Shown piece by piece: positions 8,074-16,547 of a stretch of DNA of 64,000 nucleotides (position 1 is its first letter; each line of letters opens with the position of its first letter). The DNA is taken from assembly GCF_027789125.1 (NCBI RefSeq), contig NZ_JAQFVF010000083.1, positions 1 through 64,000 on the forward strand, given 5' to 3'. The notes below the pieces were generated by a model that searched no databases, was not told the origin of the DNA, and worked only from the letters and a program-made list of their open reading frames with translations. A program made the translations under genes and the position numbers. The DNA is from Paenibacillus aestuarii (lineage in GTDB: Bacteria; Bacillota; Bacilli; Paenibacillales; NBRC-103111).

Positions 8074-8958
8074 TTATTTTTGATGTCTGTAATGATTTGG
8101 CGGCATGCCGACAAGCTTTTTAAACGCTTTTGAAAATGTGAATACATCAGGGTATCCGATGGATTGAGCGATTTCCGCCAAATTATTTTCCGTTTCGGTG
8201 AGCATGGATTTGGCTGTTTTCATTTTCAATTGCTGCAAATATTGGACAGGTGTAACGCCGAACGATTTACGAAATGATTTACTGAAATGGGTTCGGTCAA
8301 CTCCTACATATTTTGATATTTCGTTAACTGTAATTCCTTCTGCAAAATGCATATTCATATAAGAAATTCCTTTTTCCAACCACGACTCCGAACCCTGATC
8401 TTTGTATCCTGGTTGGTCTGCCCTTTCAATTAACTCGCCTATAATGCCTAAAAATTCACTTGATTTCAACAAATCTGAACCAGGAGTTTCGCCCTTGCGT
8501 ACCAAATGGAAAAATGCTTCCAGACTTTTTTCAATTTCCATGTCAAATGCATGTGCTAAGAAGGGATAACTGGGCCTAAGACCAATCTTATCCAAAACAT
8601 CAAGAGCCAATTTGCCGTCGAAGGCAATCCAAGCGAGCTTAAGCGGCCAATCGGCTGATGTGTAATATTCATGAGTTAATTGAGGGAAAAGACAAAATAG
8701 ATCGCCTCTATTTAAAATGTAGCTTTGACCTTCATGAAAGAAGAGCCCAGTCCCGTCCAGGACGAAGTGCAGGCTGTAATAGGTGGTGGTACGAGGACCG
8801 ACGTGGTAGTTCGGTTTTGTATGATTTCTCCCTAGCCGGATTGGCCAAATGGCGTTTGCCTGTTCGAAGGCCGATGGCGTAAATAAATGAATTTCAATCA
8901 ATTGGATGTCATCTGCCTGCCAATAAGGGTTAGTCAGCTCTTTAGTGCTCACCTTCAT
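8074..8958 (-). CDS. AraC-family regulator of the sugar operon
   Basis: A 294-residue regulator with an N-terminal cupin-like sugar-sensing domain (HFVLDGTGLFFHEGQSYILN, GDLFCLFPQ) and a C-terminal double helix-turn-helix. Its first helix pair is TVNEISKYVGVDRTHFSKSF and the second ends IGYPDVFTFSKAFKKLVG, PPNHYR. It is divergent from the operon beginning at 9236 and is its likely activator, sensing the imported sugar. GGAGG lies before the ATG. A decayed relative of its DNA-binding domain lies at the far end of the island (about 21.1 kb). Confidence 0.9.
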   Translation of the reverse strand: MKVSTKELTNPYWQADDIQLIEIHLFTPSAFEQANAIWPIRLGRNHTKPNYHVGPRTTTYYSLHFVLDGTGLFFHEGQSYILNRGDLFCLFPQLTHEYYTSADWPLKLAWIAFDGKLALDVLDKIGLRPSYPFLAHAFDMEIEKSLEAFFHLVRKGETPGSDLLKSSEFLGIIGELIERADQPGYKDQGSESWLEKGISYMNMHFAEGITVNEISKYVGVDRTHFSKSFRKSFGVTPVQYLQQLKMKTAKSMLTETENNLAEIAQSIGYPDVFTFSKAFKKLVGMPPNHYRHQK

Positions 8959-9127
8959 ACATCCTCCATTGTTTGCAATTTCTTTATCCTAGTATAAGAA
9001 TGCAAAGATGTAAAAACAAGAGATATACCGCAAAATGACAAATATTTATGCCGCTTTATGACATTTACCTCATATCTATTAACTGATATATTCAAATAAC
9101 AGACAATTCATATATAAATAGTCGGTT

Positions 9128-9188
9128 TTGTCGTCCGGACAACTGGAGACATGTGTGATGCGCATATTAGGCATCGCCATGTCTTTTT
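9128..9188 (+). promoter_or_regulatory. Conserved 61-nt leader hairpin, copy 1
   Basis: Begins TTGTCGTCCGGACAACTGGA, then arms AGACATG...GATGC and GCATC...CATGTCT, then TTTTT. The shape is an intrinsic terminator, yet it sits 47 bases before the first operon gene. Copy 2 at 16368-16428 has the same length and layout with paired changes in the stem. It could be an attenuator, a terminator for transcription from elsewhere, or a mobile repeat. A weak promoter candidate (TTCAAA, 16 bp, TATAAA) lies just upstream around 9093-9120. Confidence 0.6.
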
Positions 9189-9235
9189 GCATTTTTCTGA
9201 AGCGAAAAGTCATTTGCGAGAAGGGATGAGAGAGT

Positions 9236-10360
9236 TTGGGAACAGTTGAGTTTGGTTGGTTCATTCCCACAACAGGAGATGGCCCGCATATCGGTGTGAA
9301 ACCAGAGAGGGAATCAACGTCAGAATATATGGTGAAAGTGGCACAAGAGGCGGAAAAAGCAGGCTATGAATTCGCCCTGATTCCGACGGGAGGCGATTGT
9401 TTAGATGCGTGGATTGTCGGTTCTTGGATCGCTTCACAAACGAAGAACTTCAAGTCGCTCGTGGCCATGCGGCCAGGGCTGATGTCTCCGATCCTAGCTG
9501 CCCGAATGGGGGCAACCTTGGATCGAGTCAGCCGCGGCCGAGCTCTCTTTAATATCGTTACCGGCCATTATCCCGACGACCTGCGCGCAACCGGAGATCT
9601 CGTTCATATCAGTCATGATGAGCGATATGATCGGACTCGGGAATTCGTTGAGATCGTAAAGAGTGTCTGGAACGATGAGGAACAAGCCGGCTTCAATTAC
9701 AAAGGAGAATATTATGAAATCCAAGGCGGACTCAGCCGTCCTATGCCGCAGCAGCAGCCTTATCCGCCGCTTTACTTTGGTGGTAGCTCCCCTGCTGGAA
9801 AGCGCGTTGCAGCGGAGATGGCGGATGTGTATCTCATGTGGGCAGAACCTCTTTCTTGGATAAAAGAGCAAATCGTAGAGATGGAGGGGCACCTGCAGGA
9901 GTTGAAGCAGTCCAAAGGCATCCAGCGCAAATTACGCTACGGGTTAAGGGCGCAAATTGTGGTAAGAGAAACGGAGGAGGAAGCGTGGAAAGCGGCTTGG
10001 GATATTATCAGCAAGGCTGATCCGAAGCTGCGAAATTCAGCCGAAAAACTTCATGCTCGTACAGACGCCACCAACCAAAAGCGTCAGATGGATTTATGGA
10101 ATCAGTCGAAAGAGCAGGATTATGTGATCGGGCCCAATTTATGGTCCGGCTTGTCGGCTATCCGTGGTGGTGGTGCGGTCGCATTTGTTGGCACTCCAGA
10201 TCAAATTGCCGAGCGCATCCTGGAATTTGTCGATATTGGAATCAGTACGTTCATTTTATCGGGTTATCCTCATTTGGAGGAAGCTCGCAGGTCGGGGGAA
10301 GCAGTTCTACCGCTAGTCAAGAGCCGATTGCAGGCAAGAAACGCGGCTTATGGCGGATAA
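9236..10360 (+). CDS. SsuD-like LLM-class flavin-dependent monooxygenase
   Basis: Bacterial-luciferase-fold, FMNH2-dependent monooxygenase of 374 residues, close in layout to alkanesulfonate monooxygenase SsuD. Shared landmarks include PTGGDCLDAW (the active-site Cys), RPGLMSPILAARMGATLDR, YPPLYFGGSSPAGK, GPNLWSG, an RGG loop and SGYPHLEEA (the Tyr). Two substrate-side histidines of SsuD are replaced: PTHGDG is PTTGDG (T13) and the IRxH strand is LRAQ. The substrate therefore differs and may be a sugar derivative, in view of the neighbours. No flavin reductase is nearby. Start is TTG with AAGGGA about ten bases upstream; ATG at 9227 runs into a stop. Confidence 0.85.
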   Translation: MGTVEFGWFIPTTGDGPHIGVKPERESTSEYMVKVAQEAEKAGYEFALIPTGGDCLDAWIVGSWIASQTKNFKSLVAMRPGLMSPILAARMGATLDRVSRGRALFNIVTGHYPDDLRATGDLVHISHDERYDRTREFVEIVKSVWNDEEQAGFNYKGEYYEIQGGLSRPMPQQQPYPPLYFGGSSPAGKRVAAEMADVYLMWAEPLSWIKEQIVEMEGHLQELKQSKGIQRKLRYGLRAQIVVRETEEEAWKAAWDIISKADPKLRNSAEKLHARTDATNQKRQMDLWNQSKEQDYVIGPNLWSGLSAIRGGGAVAFVGTPDQIAERILEFVDIGISTFILSGYPHLEEARRSGEAVLPLVKSRLQARNAAYGG

Positions 10361-10390
10361 ACGACACTCATTATTATTGGGGGCATAAAG

Positions 10391-11437
10391 ATGGGAAAAA
10401 GATACCGAATTGCTGTCATCGGGGCAGGAGATATGGGCGGAAATCACGTGAGGGGATGGGTCGCAGCCGGACATCATGTCATTTCCGTAACGGACGTGGA
10501 CCAACCGCGAGCTGAGCAGCTTGCGAAGCGTTATAATGTTCCGCATGTATATGCAGATTATCGTGAAGCGCTTGAGGATGCAACTGTGGACATCGTTTCC
10601 GTTTGCCTGCCGCTAAAGTTTCATGCTTCGGTCACTATCGATGCAGCGGCAAAAGGAAAACATGTATTTTGTGAAAAGCCACTTGCCAGTTCCTTTGTAG
10701 ATGCACAAAATATGGAGGAAGCTGTCAAACGTGCGGGCGTGCAATTCGGCATCGGTTTTCAACGTAACCTTGCCAAAGGTGTTACGACGATTAAACAATG
10801 GGCGGAAGAGGGGAAATTCGGACATCCCCTTGTTTTCAGCTCCGATTTGATGCAGGAAGTTCGGCCTAAGATTGCCATGCATGACAAGAATGGCAATAAA
10901 GGCCCGTTTGTCGATGCTTGTTGCCATTACTTTTACATGTGGAATACGGTCTTTCAATCAAAACCGCAACGTCTGTATGCACGGGGCGGAATTTTCGGTA
11001 AGGACAGGCCCGAAATCGCTCACTTTAACGAGCTTGCAGTCGATACCGGCGTCGTCATCGTCGAATATGAATCGGGCGATATCGCGACGATGTCCGTTTC
11101 TTGGGGATTGGCGAAAAACACCCGAATGAAGAGTCGGCCGGATCGCATCTTTGGACCCAGCGGTGGCGCTGAGGGAGCATTCAATGAGTTTGGCAGCGAA
11201 GTCCATATCGATCTGTTCTCTGGAGACGGCAAAGAGACGATCGTGATCGAAAAAGAAGATCTCTTTGAGAGGCAATTGAGGTTATTTGCGGATGTGATTA
11301 CGGAAGGACGTCCCGCACCGATCGGGTTTGCTGAAGGCAACGAACTGCTTGCGTTATCGTTCGCCGTTCTCGAGTCCATCGAAACAGGAAAAATTATCGA
11401 ATTACATAGCAAAACCGGAGGTGGAGGAAGTCAGTGA
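10391..11437 (+). CDS. Gfo/Idh/MocA-family sugar oxidoreductase
   Basis: NAD(P)-dependent sugar or inositol dehydrogenase-type enzyme of 348 residues. The N-terminal Rossmann motif is IAVIGAGDMGGNHVRGW; the family signature is HVFCEKPLASS with the EKP lysine; GIGFQRNLAKG opens the C-terminal beta-sheet domain, which has the conserved DACCHYFYMWN histidine region. Such enzymes oxidise a sugar hydroxyl, often at C3 or C1. It starts 30 bases after the monooxygenase gene, and its stop overlaps the next start, so it is inside the operon. Confidence 0.9.
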   Translation: MGKRYRIAVIGAGDMGGNHVRGWVAAGHHVISVTDVDQPRAEQLAKRYNVPHVYADYREALEDATVDIVSVCLPLKFHASVTIDAAAKGKHVFCEKPLASSFVDAQNMEEAVKRAGVQFGIGFQRNLAKGVTTIKQWAEEGKFGHPLVFSSDLMQEVRPKIAMHDKNGNKGPFVDACCHYFYMWNTVFQSKPQRLYARGGIFGKDRPEIAHFNELAVDTGVVIVEYESGDIATMSVSWGLAKNTRMKSRPDRIFGPSGGAEGAFNEFGSEVHIDLFSGDGKETIVIEKEDLFERQLRLFADVITEGRPAPIGFAEGNELLALSFAVLESIETGKIIELHSKTGGGGSQ

Positions 11438-12231
11438 ACCGTTTTGCAGCGCATCTGGAAATGAACTTTGGAAATGAGCGTTCCTTCGGCGAACGGTGGC
11501 AAACAGCTGCCGCAAATCACTTTGCAGGCTGTGAATTTGTATGGAGGCTGCATGATGTGACCGAAGTCTTGGAACTTCAGGAAAAATATAAGATGCGAGT
11601 AGCCTGCTTGGGCGGAACGACGGGTTTCGCAAGCGGGGGCGAACGTCCTGTTCTAACTCGGCCGGAGGACCGGGAGTGGCTCGTGGAAGATGTTCAGAAG
11701 GCAATCGGCTACGCTCAGATGACAAGTAGTCCTTATCTTGTTTTTGTGCCTGGAAACCTGAACCCGGATTGGAGTTTGGAACGGCATAGGGAGGAAGCGT
11801 TACAATCATTTGCTGCAGTCGTTCCCTATTTAGAGAAGGCGGGAGTCACTGCAGTTCTGGAGCCGCTTAACAGCAAGGTGGATCATCCGGGAATTTATTG
11901 CGATACCTTTTCCGAAGCCGCCCGCTTGATAGAGCAAATTGGGAGTCCCAACGTCAAGATTTTGTATGACATCTACCATATGCAAATGATGGGGGAGCAG
12001 CTGGTAGACTCTATTGAGACACATCATTCATTGATTGGCCATTATCATGCGGCACGAGTACCTGGGCGGAACGAGCCTCTTGGCGGGGATGAGAGCTTGC
12101 AGGCGGCATTGCAGGCGATCGAGAAAACCGGGTATGAGGGATTTATCGGATTGGAATACAAGCCGACCGGACTTGCCGAGGAATCTTACAGGGAGCTTCG
12201 AGTGCAATATCCATCTTTTTTTCATGATTGA
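11434..12231 (+). CDS. Xylose isomerase-like TIM barrel (hydroxypyruvate isomerase-type)
   Basis: A 265-residue AP-endonuclease-2-family barrel close to the hydroxypyruvate isomerase (Hyi) group. Metal-ligand positions are visible: Glu in TAVLEPLNSK, Asp/His in LYDIYHMQM, His in GHYHAARVPGR and Glu in GFIGLEYKPTG. Enzymes like this isomerise, epimerise or eliminate from keto sugars produced by Gfo/Idh/MocA partners. The GTG start overlaps the previous stop by four bases (GTGA), so translation is coupled. Confidence 0.88.
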   Translation: MNRFAAHLEMNFGNERSFGERWQTAAANHFAGCEFVWRLHDVTEVLELQEKYKMRVACLGGTTGFASGGERPVLTRPEDREWLVEDVQKAIGYAQMTSSPYLVFVPGNLNPDWSLERHREEALQSFAAVVPYLEKAGVTAVLEPLNSKVDHPGIYCDTFSEAARLIEQIGSPNVKILYDIYHMQMMGEQLVDSIETHHSLIGHYHAARVPGRNEPLGGDESLQAALQAIEKTGYEGFIGLEYKPTGLAEESYRELRVQYPSFFHD

Positions 12232-12295
12232 ATGATGCTGATGCGTCTTAGTCTTATATCGCAATTGATGATCTCAATAAGGAGGATTGTTAGTT

Positions 12296-13615
12296 TTGAG
12301 AAAAATGATCATGAGTATAGCGGCACTAGCTTTGTTTAGTGGTGTTGCTCTTGCGGGCTGCTCCCAACGTACAGGAGTAGGCGTCAATACGCCCCCGGAT
12401 AAAACCGCCAACAGTCAAACTATTGTGAGCGGTGTGGCAAAAAGCGGAGACGGGGAGAAAATTAAACTTTCCTTTTATAGCACCATTGCGTTGCCTTCGG
12501 CGCAGGAAGTCGTGAGAAGTATCACAAGCGACTTTATGAATGAAAACCCCAACATTCAAGTTGAGCTTCAATTTCCCGGTTCCGAATATGAAAATATGTT
12601 GAAAGTTAAAATGGGAGCAAACGATTTGCCGGATGTTTTTGATACGCATGGTTGGGCGGTCACCCGTTACGGCAAGTTTTTGGCCGACCTGAAAGACCAG
12701 CCTTGGGCTGAACATTTGACCGATACCATAAAGCCGGTTGTGACCGATAAGGACGGTAAAGTGTATGCCCTTGTTTTGAGTGAAGCGAAAGTGGGGATAT
12801 CCTACAATGCGGAAATTCTAGAAAAGTATCAAATCAAACCTCCCAAGACTTATGACGAATTGATGGCAGCGGCTGAAACGATCAAAACCCAAAGTAAAGG
12901 GGATGTAACGCCGTTCTTTGTATCCGGTGTCGACGGCATGACCGGACAATTCCAGGATTTGTTTGCAGTCCCTCTCTTTCTCAGCCAAGAGAAAAACGAC
13001 GCACAAAGTTTGCTGGACGGCAGCTTTGATTGGAACAAATATACCAAACTTGCGCAAATGATGCTGGACTTGAAAAAGAAAGGTTATATCAACGAGGATG
13101 TGAGTACTGCGAAAAAAAGTGACATTGCCCAGCGCATGGCTCAAGGAAAAATCGCTTTTGTAACGGGTGAGCCTACTTGGGCGGACGACGCCAGAAAGAT
13201 CAATCCCAACATAAAAATCGGCTTGATCCCCGTTCCTTCCGTTCAGCCCGGCGACACACCGACATTTACGGGCGGGGAGCGTTATACGATGGGGGTATGG
13301 AAGGATGGCAAACACTTGGCGGAATCGAAGAAATTGCTTGCCTTCTTTGCAAAGCCTGATAATATGGCGAAGCTCGCCAATGTGACCAAGGTGCCTCCGG
13401 GTTTGAAAGGGATTGAAGCCAAGCATGAATTCTCGGATTTCTATAAGCAGTATGCCGATATTCGCGTTTTCCCATTTTTTGACCGGGTTTATCTCCCGAA
13501 CGGCATGTGGGACGTCATGACCCGTGACGGTACTTCACTGATTTCCGAGAAAGTAACGACGAATCAATACACCGAAAAAATGAAACAGGAATACGAACGT
13601 CTTCGCAACAAATAA
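12296..13615 (+). CDS. Sugar ABC transporter substrate-binding lipoprotein
   Basis: Family-1 extracellular solute-binding protein of about 439 residues. A lipoprotein signal with lipobox VALAGC anchors it on the outer face of the membrane. The mature part has the usual pattern: IKLSFYSTIALPSAQEVV, FMNENPNIQVELQFPGSEYE, DLPDVFDTHGWAVTRYG, GKVYALVLSEAKVGISYN. AAGGAGG at 12279-12285 points to the TTG at 12296 (10-base spacing) rather than the TTG at 12287. It supplies the two permeases that follow. The ATPase is not in this window, as is common for Bacillota sugar importers that share MsmX. Confidence 0.92.
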   Translation: MRKMIMSIAALALFSGVALAGCSQRTGVGVNTPPDKTANSQTIVSGVAKSGDGEKIKLSFYSTIALPSAQEVVRSITSDFMNENPNIQVELQFPGSEYENMLKVKMGANDLPDVFDTHGWAVTRYGKFLADLKDQPWAEHLTDTIKPVVTDKDGKVYALVLSEAKVGISYNAEILEKYQIKPPKTYDELMAAAETIKTQSKGDVTPFFVSGVDGMTGQFQDLFAVPLFLSQEKNDAQSLLDGSFDWNKYTKLAQMMLDLKKKGYINEDVSTAKKSDIAQRMAQGKIAFVTGEPTWADDARKINPNIKIGLIPVPSVQPGDTPTFTGGERYTMGVWKDGKHLAESKKLLAFFAKPDNMAKLANVTKVPPGLKGIEAKHEFSDFYKQYADIRVFPFFDRVYLPNGMWDVMTRDGTSLISEKVTTNQYTEKMKQEYERLRNK

Positions 13616-13619
13616 ATAG

Positions 13620-13652
13620 CGGGATGGGGGAGGGGCTTCCTCCCTTGTCCCA
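13620..13652 (+). other. Intercistronic GC-rich hairpin
   Basis: GGGATGGGGGAGGGG and CCTCCC...TCCCAT pair between binding-protein and permease genes. Such hairpins usually raise the amount of binding protein relative to the permeases by protecting the upstream mRNA or partly terminating transcription. Confidence 0.5.
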
Positions 13653-13675
13653 TACTTATGACTGGAGTGGCGGCA

Positions 13676-14617
13676 ATGGAGAAAGCAAACACGAAACTGA
13701 AGCTGGACGATCAGGAATGGCGGCCTCGAACAACGCAGATCGGGCGATGGATCCAAAGCGGCATTTTGATGAATCTGCTGTATTTGCCGGCGCTCATTTT
13801 GTTCATCGTATTTATTTTTTATCCGTTTCTCAAAGGAATTCAAATATCATTCACCAATTGGAACGGATATGACCAGGATTACAAATGGATTGGTGCTCAA
13901 AACTATGCAAAATTATTGAAAGACCCGGATTTCGGGAGAGTCGTCTTAAATACGCTAATTTATGGCTTAGGAAGCACCTTGTTTCAGAATTTGCTCGGTT
14001 TGCTCTATGCCTTGTTTCTCAATATGAATATTCGCTTGCGCGGCGTAGTAAGAACGGTTGTCTACTTGCCGGTCATCATCAGTTCTTTGATTATGGGTTA
14101 TATTTGGTATTTTTTCTTTCAGTTTCAGAATGGGGCGATTAATGACATCTTGCTCCTCTTCATGGATAAGCCTGTAAATTTACTGGGTAATCCCCAAATT
14201 AACGTTTGGATTATTACCTTTGTCAATACGTATCAATATCTCGGCATTGCTATGGTGCTGTTTTTGGCCGGCTTGCAGTCCATTCCGAAATCATATGTAG
14301 AAGCTGCCACGATTGACGGGGCTGGAGCATTTTCGCGTTTTATACACATTACCTGGCCGCTAATCGCACCGGCGTTTACGGTTAGCATCGTGCTGAATCT
14401 GATTGGAGGATTAAAGCTGTTCGACGTGATCGCGGCGTTGACGAACAGTGGTCCGGGATATGCTTCTGCATCGATGTCCACGTTTATGTATTTGCTCTAT
14501 TTTGGAAGAGAGGACGCAGGGTACGCCGCTACCATAGGCATCGTGATGTTTGTCTTGATTTCCTTCACCAGCATCTTTACGCTCGTTTTGTTAAGAAGAA
14601 GAGAGGTCGAGGCATGA
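13676..14617 (+). CDS. Sugar ABC transporter permease, MalF/UgpA type
   Basis: Integral membrane permease of about 313 residues with six predicted membrane segments, the first being LLYLPALILFIVFIFYPFL. The ATPase-docking loop is EAATIDGAGAFSRFIHITWP (EAA motif). The ribosome site GGAG at 13664 fits the ATG at 13676 better than the ATG at 13658, which has none. It forms a heterodimer with the next gene product. Confidence 0.92.
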   Translation: MEKANTKLKLDDQEWRPRTTQIGRWIQSGILMNLLYLPALILFIVFIFYPFLKGIQISFTNWNGYDQDYKWIGAQNYAKLLKDPDFGRVVLNTLIYGLGSTLFQNLLGLLYALFLNMNIRLRGVVRTVVYLPVIISSLIMGYIWYFFFQFQNGAINDILLLFMDKPVNLLGNPQINVWIITFVNTYQYLGIAMVLFLAGLQSIPKSYVEAATIDGAGAFSRFIHITWPLIAPAFTVSIVLNLIGGLKLFDVIAALTNSGPGYASASMSTFMYLLYFGREDAGYAATIGIVMFVLISFTSIFTLVLLRRREVEA

Positions 14618-15423
14618 AAAGTAAAAAATACATCTTCCTCTCGCTGTTCATCTGTCTGATTCATATTTTACCTTTCTATATTTTATTAACTACATCGTTT
14701 AAAGCAATGGATGACTTAAGCTCTAAATGGATACTGCCGGGCTATGCGTATTTGGACAATTTCGCCAATGCATGGCAGAGAGCGAATCTGGGAATAGCCT
14801 TCAAGAACAATATGTTGATTACTGTGATTTCCATTGTCCTGGTTGTAATCTTGGGCTCCATCGCTGGATTTCCTTTGTCCAGACGGCAAACGATATGGAA
14901 CAAGTTCGTTTATATTCTATTTGTTTCTGCTTTAATCGTACCGCCGTTAACTAGTCTGGTTCCGCTTTATAAATTCATGGTCGATCTTGGCGGGATGAAC
15001 CAGTATTGGGGTATTATTCTTTTGCATACGACATTTCATTTGCCCATGACCATATTTCTATATACGGGCTTCATTTCGACAATTCCGAGGGAGCTGGACG
15101 AGGCGGCTATGATTGACGGTGCCGGAAGGCTATTACTGTTTTACCGGATTATTATGCCTCTATTGAAACCGATTACTGCATCGGTCGTCATTTTACACGG
15201 TGTATCGATATGGAACGATTTTCAGTTCTCGGTATTTTTCTTGCAGAAAACGGAGTTAATGACGATCACGGTATCGTTATCGAGATTCTTTGCAGAGGAT
15301 GGGAATCAAGTCGGATGGGTGGCTGCTGGCGCGTTATTGGGCGCATTGCCGGTAATTGTGGCTTATTTGTTCTTGCAGAAGTATTTTATCTCAGGGCTTT
15401 CAGCAGGTGCAGTGAAAGGATGA
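14614..15423 (+). CDS. Sugar ABC transporter permease, MalG/UgpE type
   Basis: Second permease, 269 residues, six membrane segments, EAA loop ELDEAAMIDGAGRLLLFYRI. The start overlaps the previous stop by four bases (ATGA). It completes the importer made with the lipoprotein and the MalF-type partner. Confidence 0.92.
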   Translation: MKSKKYIFLSLFICLIHILPFYILLTTSFKAMDDLSSKWILPGYAYLDNFANAWQRANLGIAFKNNMLITVISIVLVVILGSIAGFPLSRRQTIWNKFVYILFVSALIVPPLTSLVPLYKFMVDLGGMNQYWGIILLHTTFHLPMTIFLYTGFISTIPRELDEAAMIDGAGRLLLFYRIIMPLLKPITASVVILHGVSIWNDFQFSVFFLQKTELMTITVSLSRFFAEDGNQVGWVAAGALLGALPVIVAYLFLQKYFISGLSAGAVKG

Positions 15424-15449
15424 TATTTCAATCAAAGGCGGGAATCTCC

Positions 15450-16361
15450 ATGAAGATCGGGTTTTATCATTCTTGTTTCGGTGAATGGCCGCTAGACAAA
15501 ACATTCGCCTGGGCTAAACAAAACGGGTTTTACGGAATTGAACTGCACGGCGGGAACCGCTATAGATTCATTGATTGGAAAGCCTTATCAGAAGGTCGGA
15601 ATACTTCGGAATTCATGAACCTGCAGGAGAAATACGAAATGCCGATTACGGGCATTATGCACGGGGCTCTTCCCTACCTTTCGCCTGATCCTGCGAAGAG
15701 GGAGCACGCAATCGAAACGCTCATCACATTGATCCGGGCTGCTGCGAATACAGGAGTGAAAATCGTTTCGACCTTCACCGGCAGAGATTCGGACAAGACG
15801 GTAGAGGAAAATCTGGATCTGTTCGGACAAGTGTTTCCAAGGATCGCAGAAATCGCCGAGAAACATGACGTGACAGTCGCATTTGAAAACTGCCCAATGT
15901 ATGAATTCTGGCCGCCGGTGTACAACATTGCCGTCTCCCCGTATTTGTGGAATGAACTGTTCGCGAGGGTACCATCCAAAGCATTCGGTTTGAATATCGA
16001 TCCATCCCATCTCGTATGGCAGGGCATCGACTACGTGCAGGCGGTATACGACTTCAAGGACCGTATCGTACTTGCCCAGGCCAAGGATACGGAAGTACTC
16101 CCGAACGTTCTCCGGACGCAGGGCATGCTGACCATGAAATGGTGGCGGCACCGTATTCCGGGGCAGGGAGACGTGGATTGGAATAAATTTATAACAGCTT
16201 TACATGAAATCGGTTATGACGGCGTTCTGAGCATCGAGCATGAAGATCCGATCTGGACGGGAACCGATAAGAAGGTGCAACAAGGACTACTGCTGGCGAA
16301 GCGCCATCTTGAACAATTCATTTGGGACGTTGAAGAACATAATAGTGTCCGATATTATTGA
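15450..16361 (+). CDS. Sugar phosphate isomerase/epimerase-type TIM barrel
   Basis: A 303-residue xylose isomerase-like barrel, the second in the operon and only distantly like the first. It begins MKIGFYHSCFGEWPLDKTF; metal-ligand candidates are Glu in VAFENCPM, Asp/His in LNIDPSHLVW, and Glu in LSIEHEDPIW, with a Trp-rich MKWWRHRIPGQG loop seen in the IolE/IolH-like sugar epimerase group. AAGGCGGG precedes the ATG at 15450; an in-frame ATG at 15420 would overlap the permease stop but has a poorer site. The two barrels plus the dehydrogenase imply a multi-step keto-sugar pathway. Confidence 0.85.
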   Translation: MKIGFYHSCFGEWPLDKTFAWAKQNGFYGIELHGGNRYRFIDWKALSEGRNTSEFMNLQEKYEMPITGIMHGALPYLSPDPAKREHAIETLITLIRAAANTGVKIVSTFTGRDSDKTVEENLDLFGQVFPRIAEIAEKHDVTVAFENCPMYEFWPPVYNIAVSPYLWNELFARVPSKAFGLNIDPSHLVWQGIDYVQAVYDFKDRIVLAQAKDTEVLPNVLRTQGMLTMKWWRHRIPGQGDVDWNKFITALHEIGYDGVLSIEHEDPIWTGTDKKVQQGLLLAKRHLEQFIWDVEEHNSVRYY

Positions 16362-16367
16362 TGGGAT

Positions 16368-16428
16368 TTGTCGTCCGGATAACTGGAGACACGAGTGATG
16401 CACATTAGGAGCATCATCGTGTCTTTTT
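16368..16428 (+). promoter_or_regulatory. Conserved 61-nt leader hairpin, copy 2
   Basis: Same element as at 9128-9188: TTGTCGTCCGGATAACTGGA, then arms AGACACGA-TGATGC and GCATCA-TCGTGTCT, then TTTTT. It starts seven bases after the operon's last stop, so it can act as the operon terminator and also as a leader of the GH2 gene 120 bases on. Compared with copy 1, a T-A pair in the outer stem is C-G, keeping the stem intact. Confidence 0.6.
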
Positions 16429-16547
16429 ATGTTCCAAGGAAAGCTTCAATTTGAGTAGGGACGTTGGTTATGAGTTTATGCATCATTATTTGTTTGATGG
16501 TCTGGCCGGTGGCGCGATCAAAGGTTGAATTGACCTGAAGCAACTAT

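Noticed and set aside
15210..15449. Longer version of the second TIM-barrel protein
   Set aside because: The upstream part overlaps the permease gene in another frame; the ribosome site and homologous N-terminus place the start at 15450.
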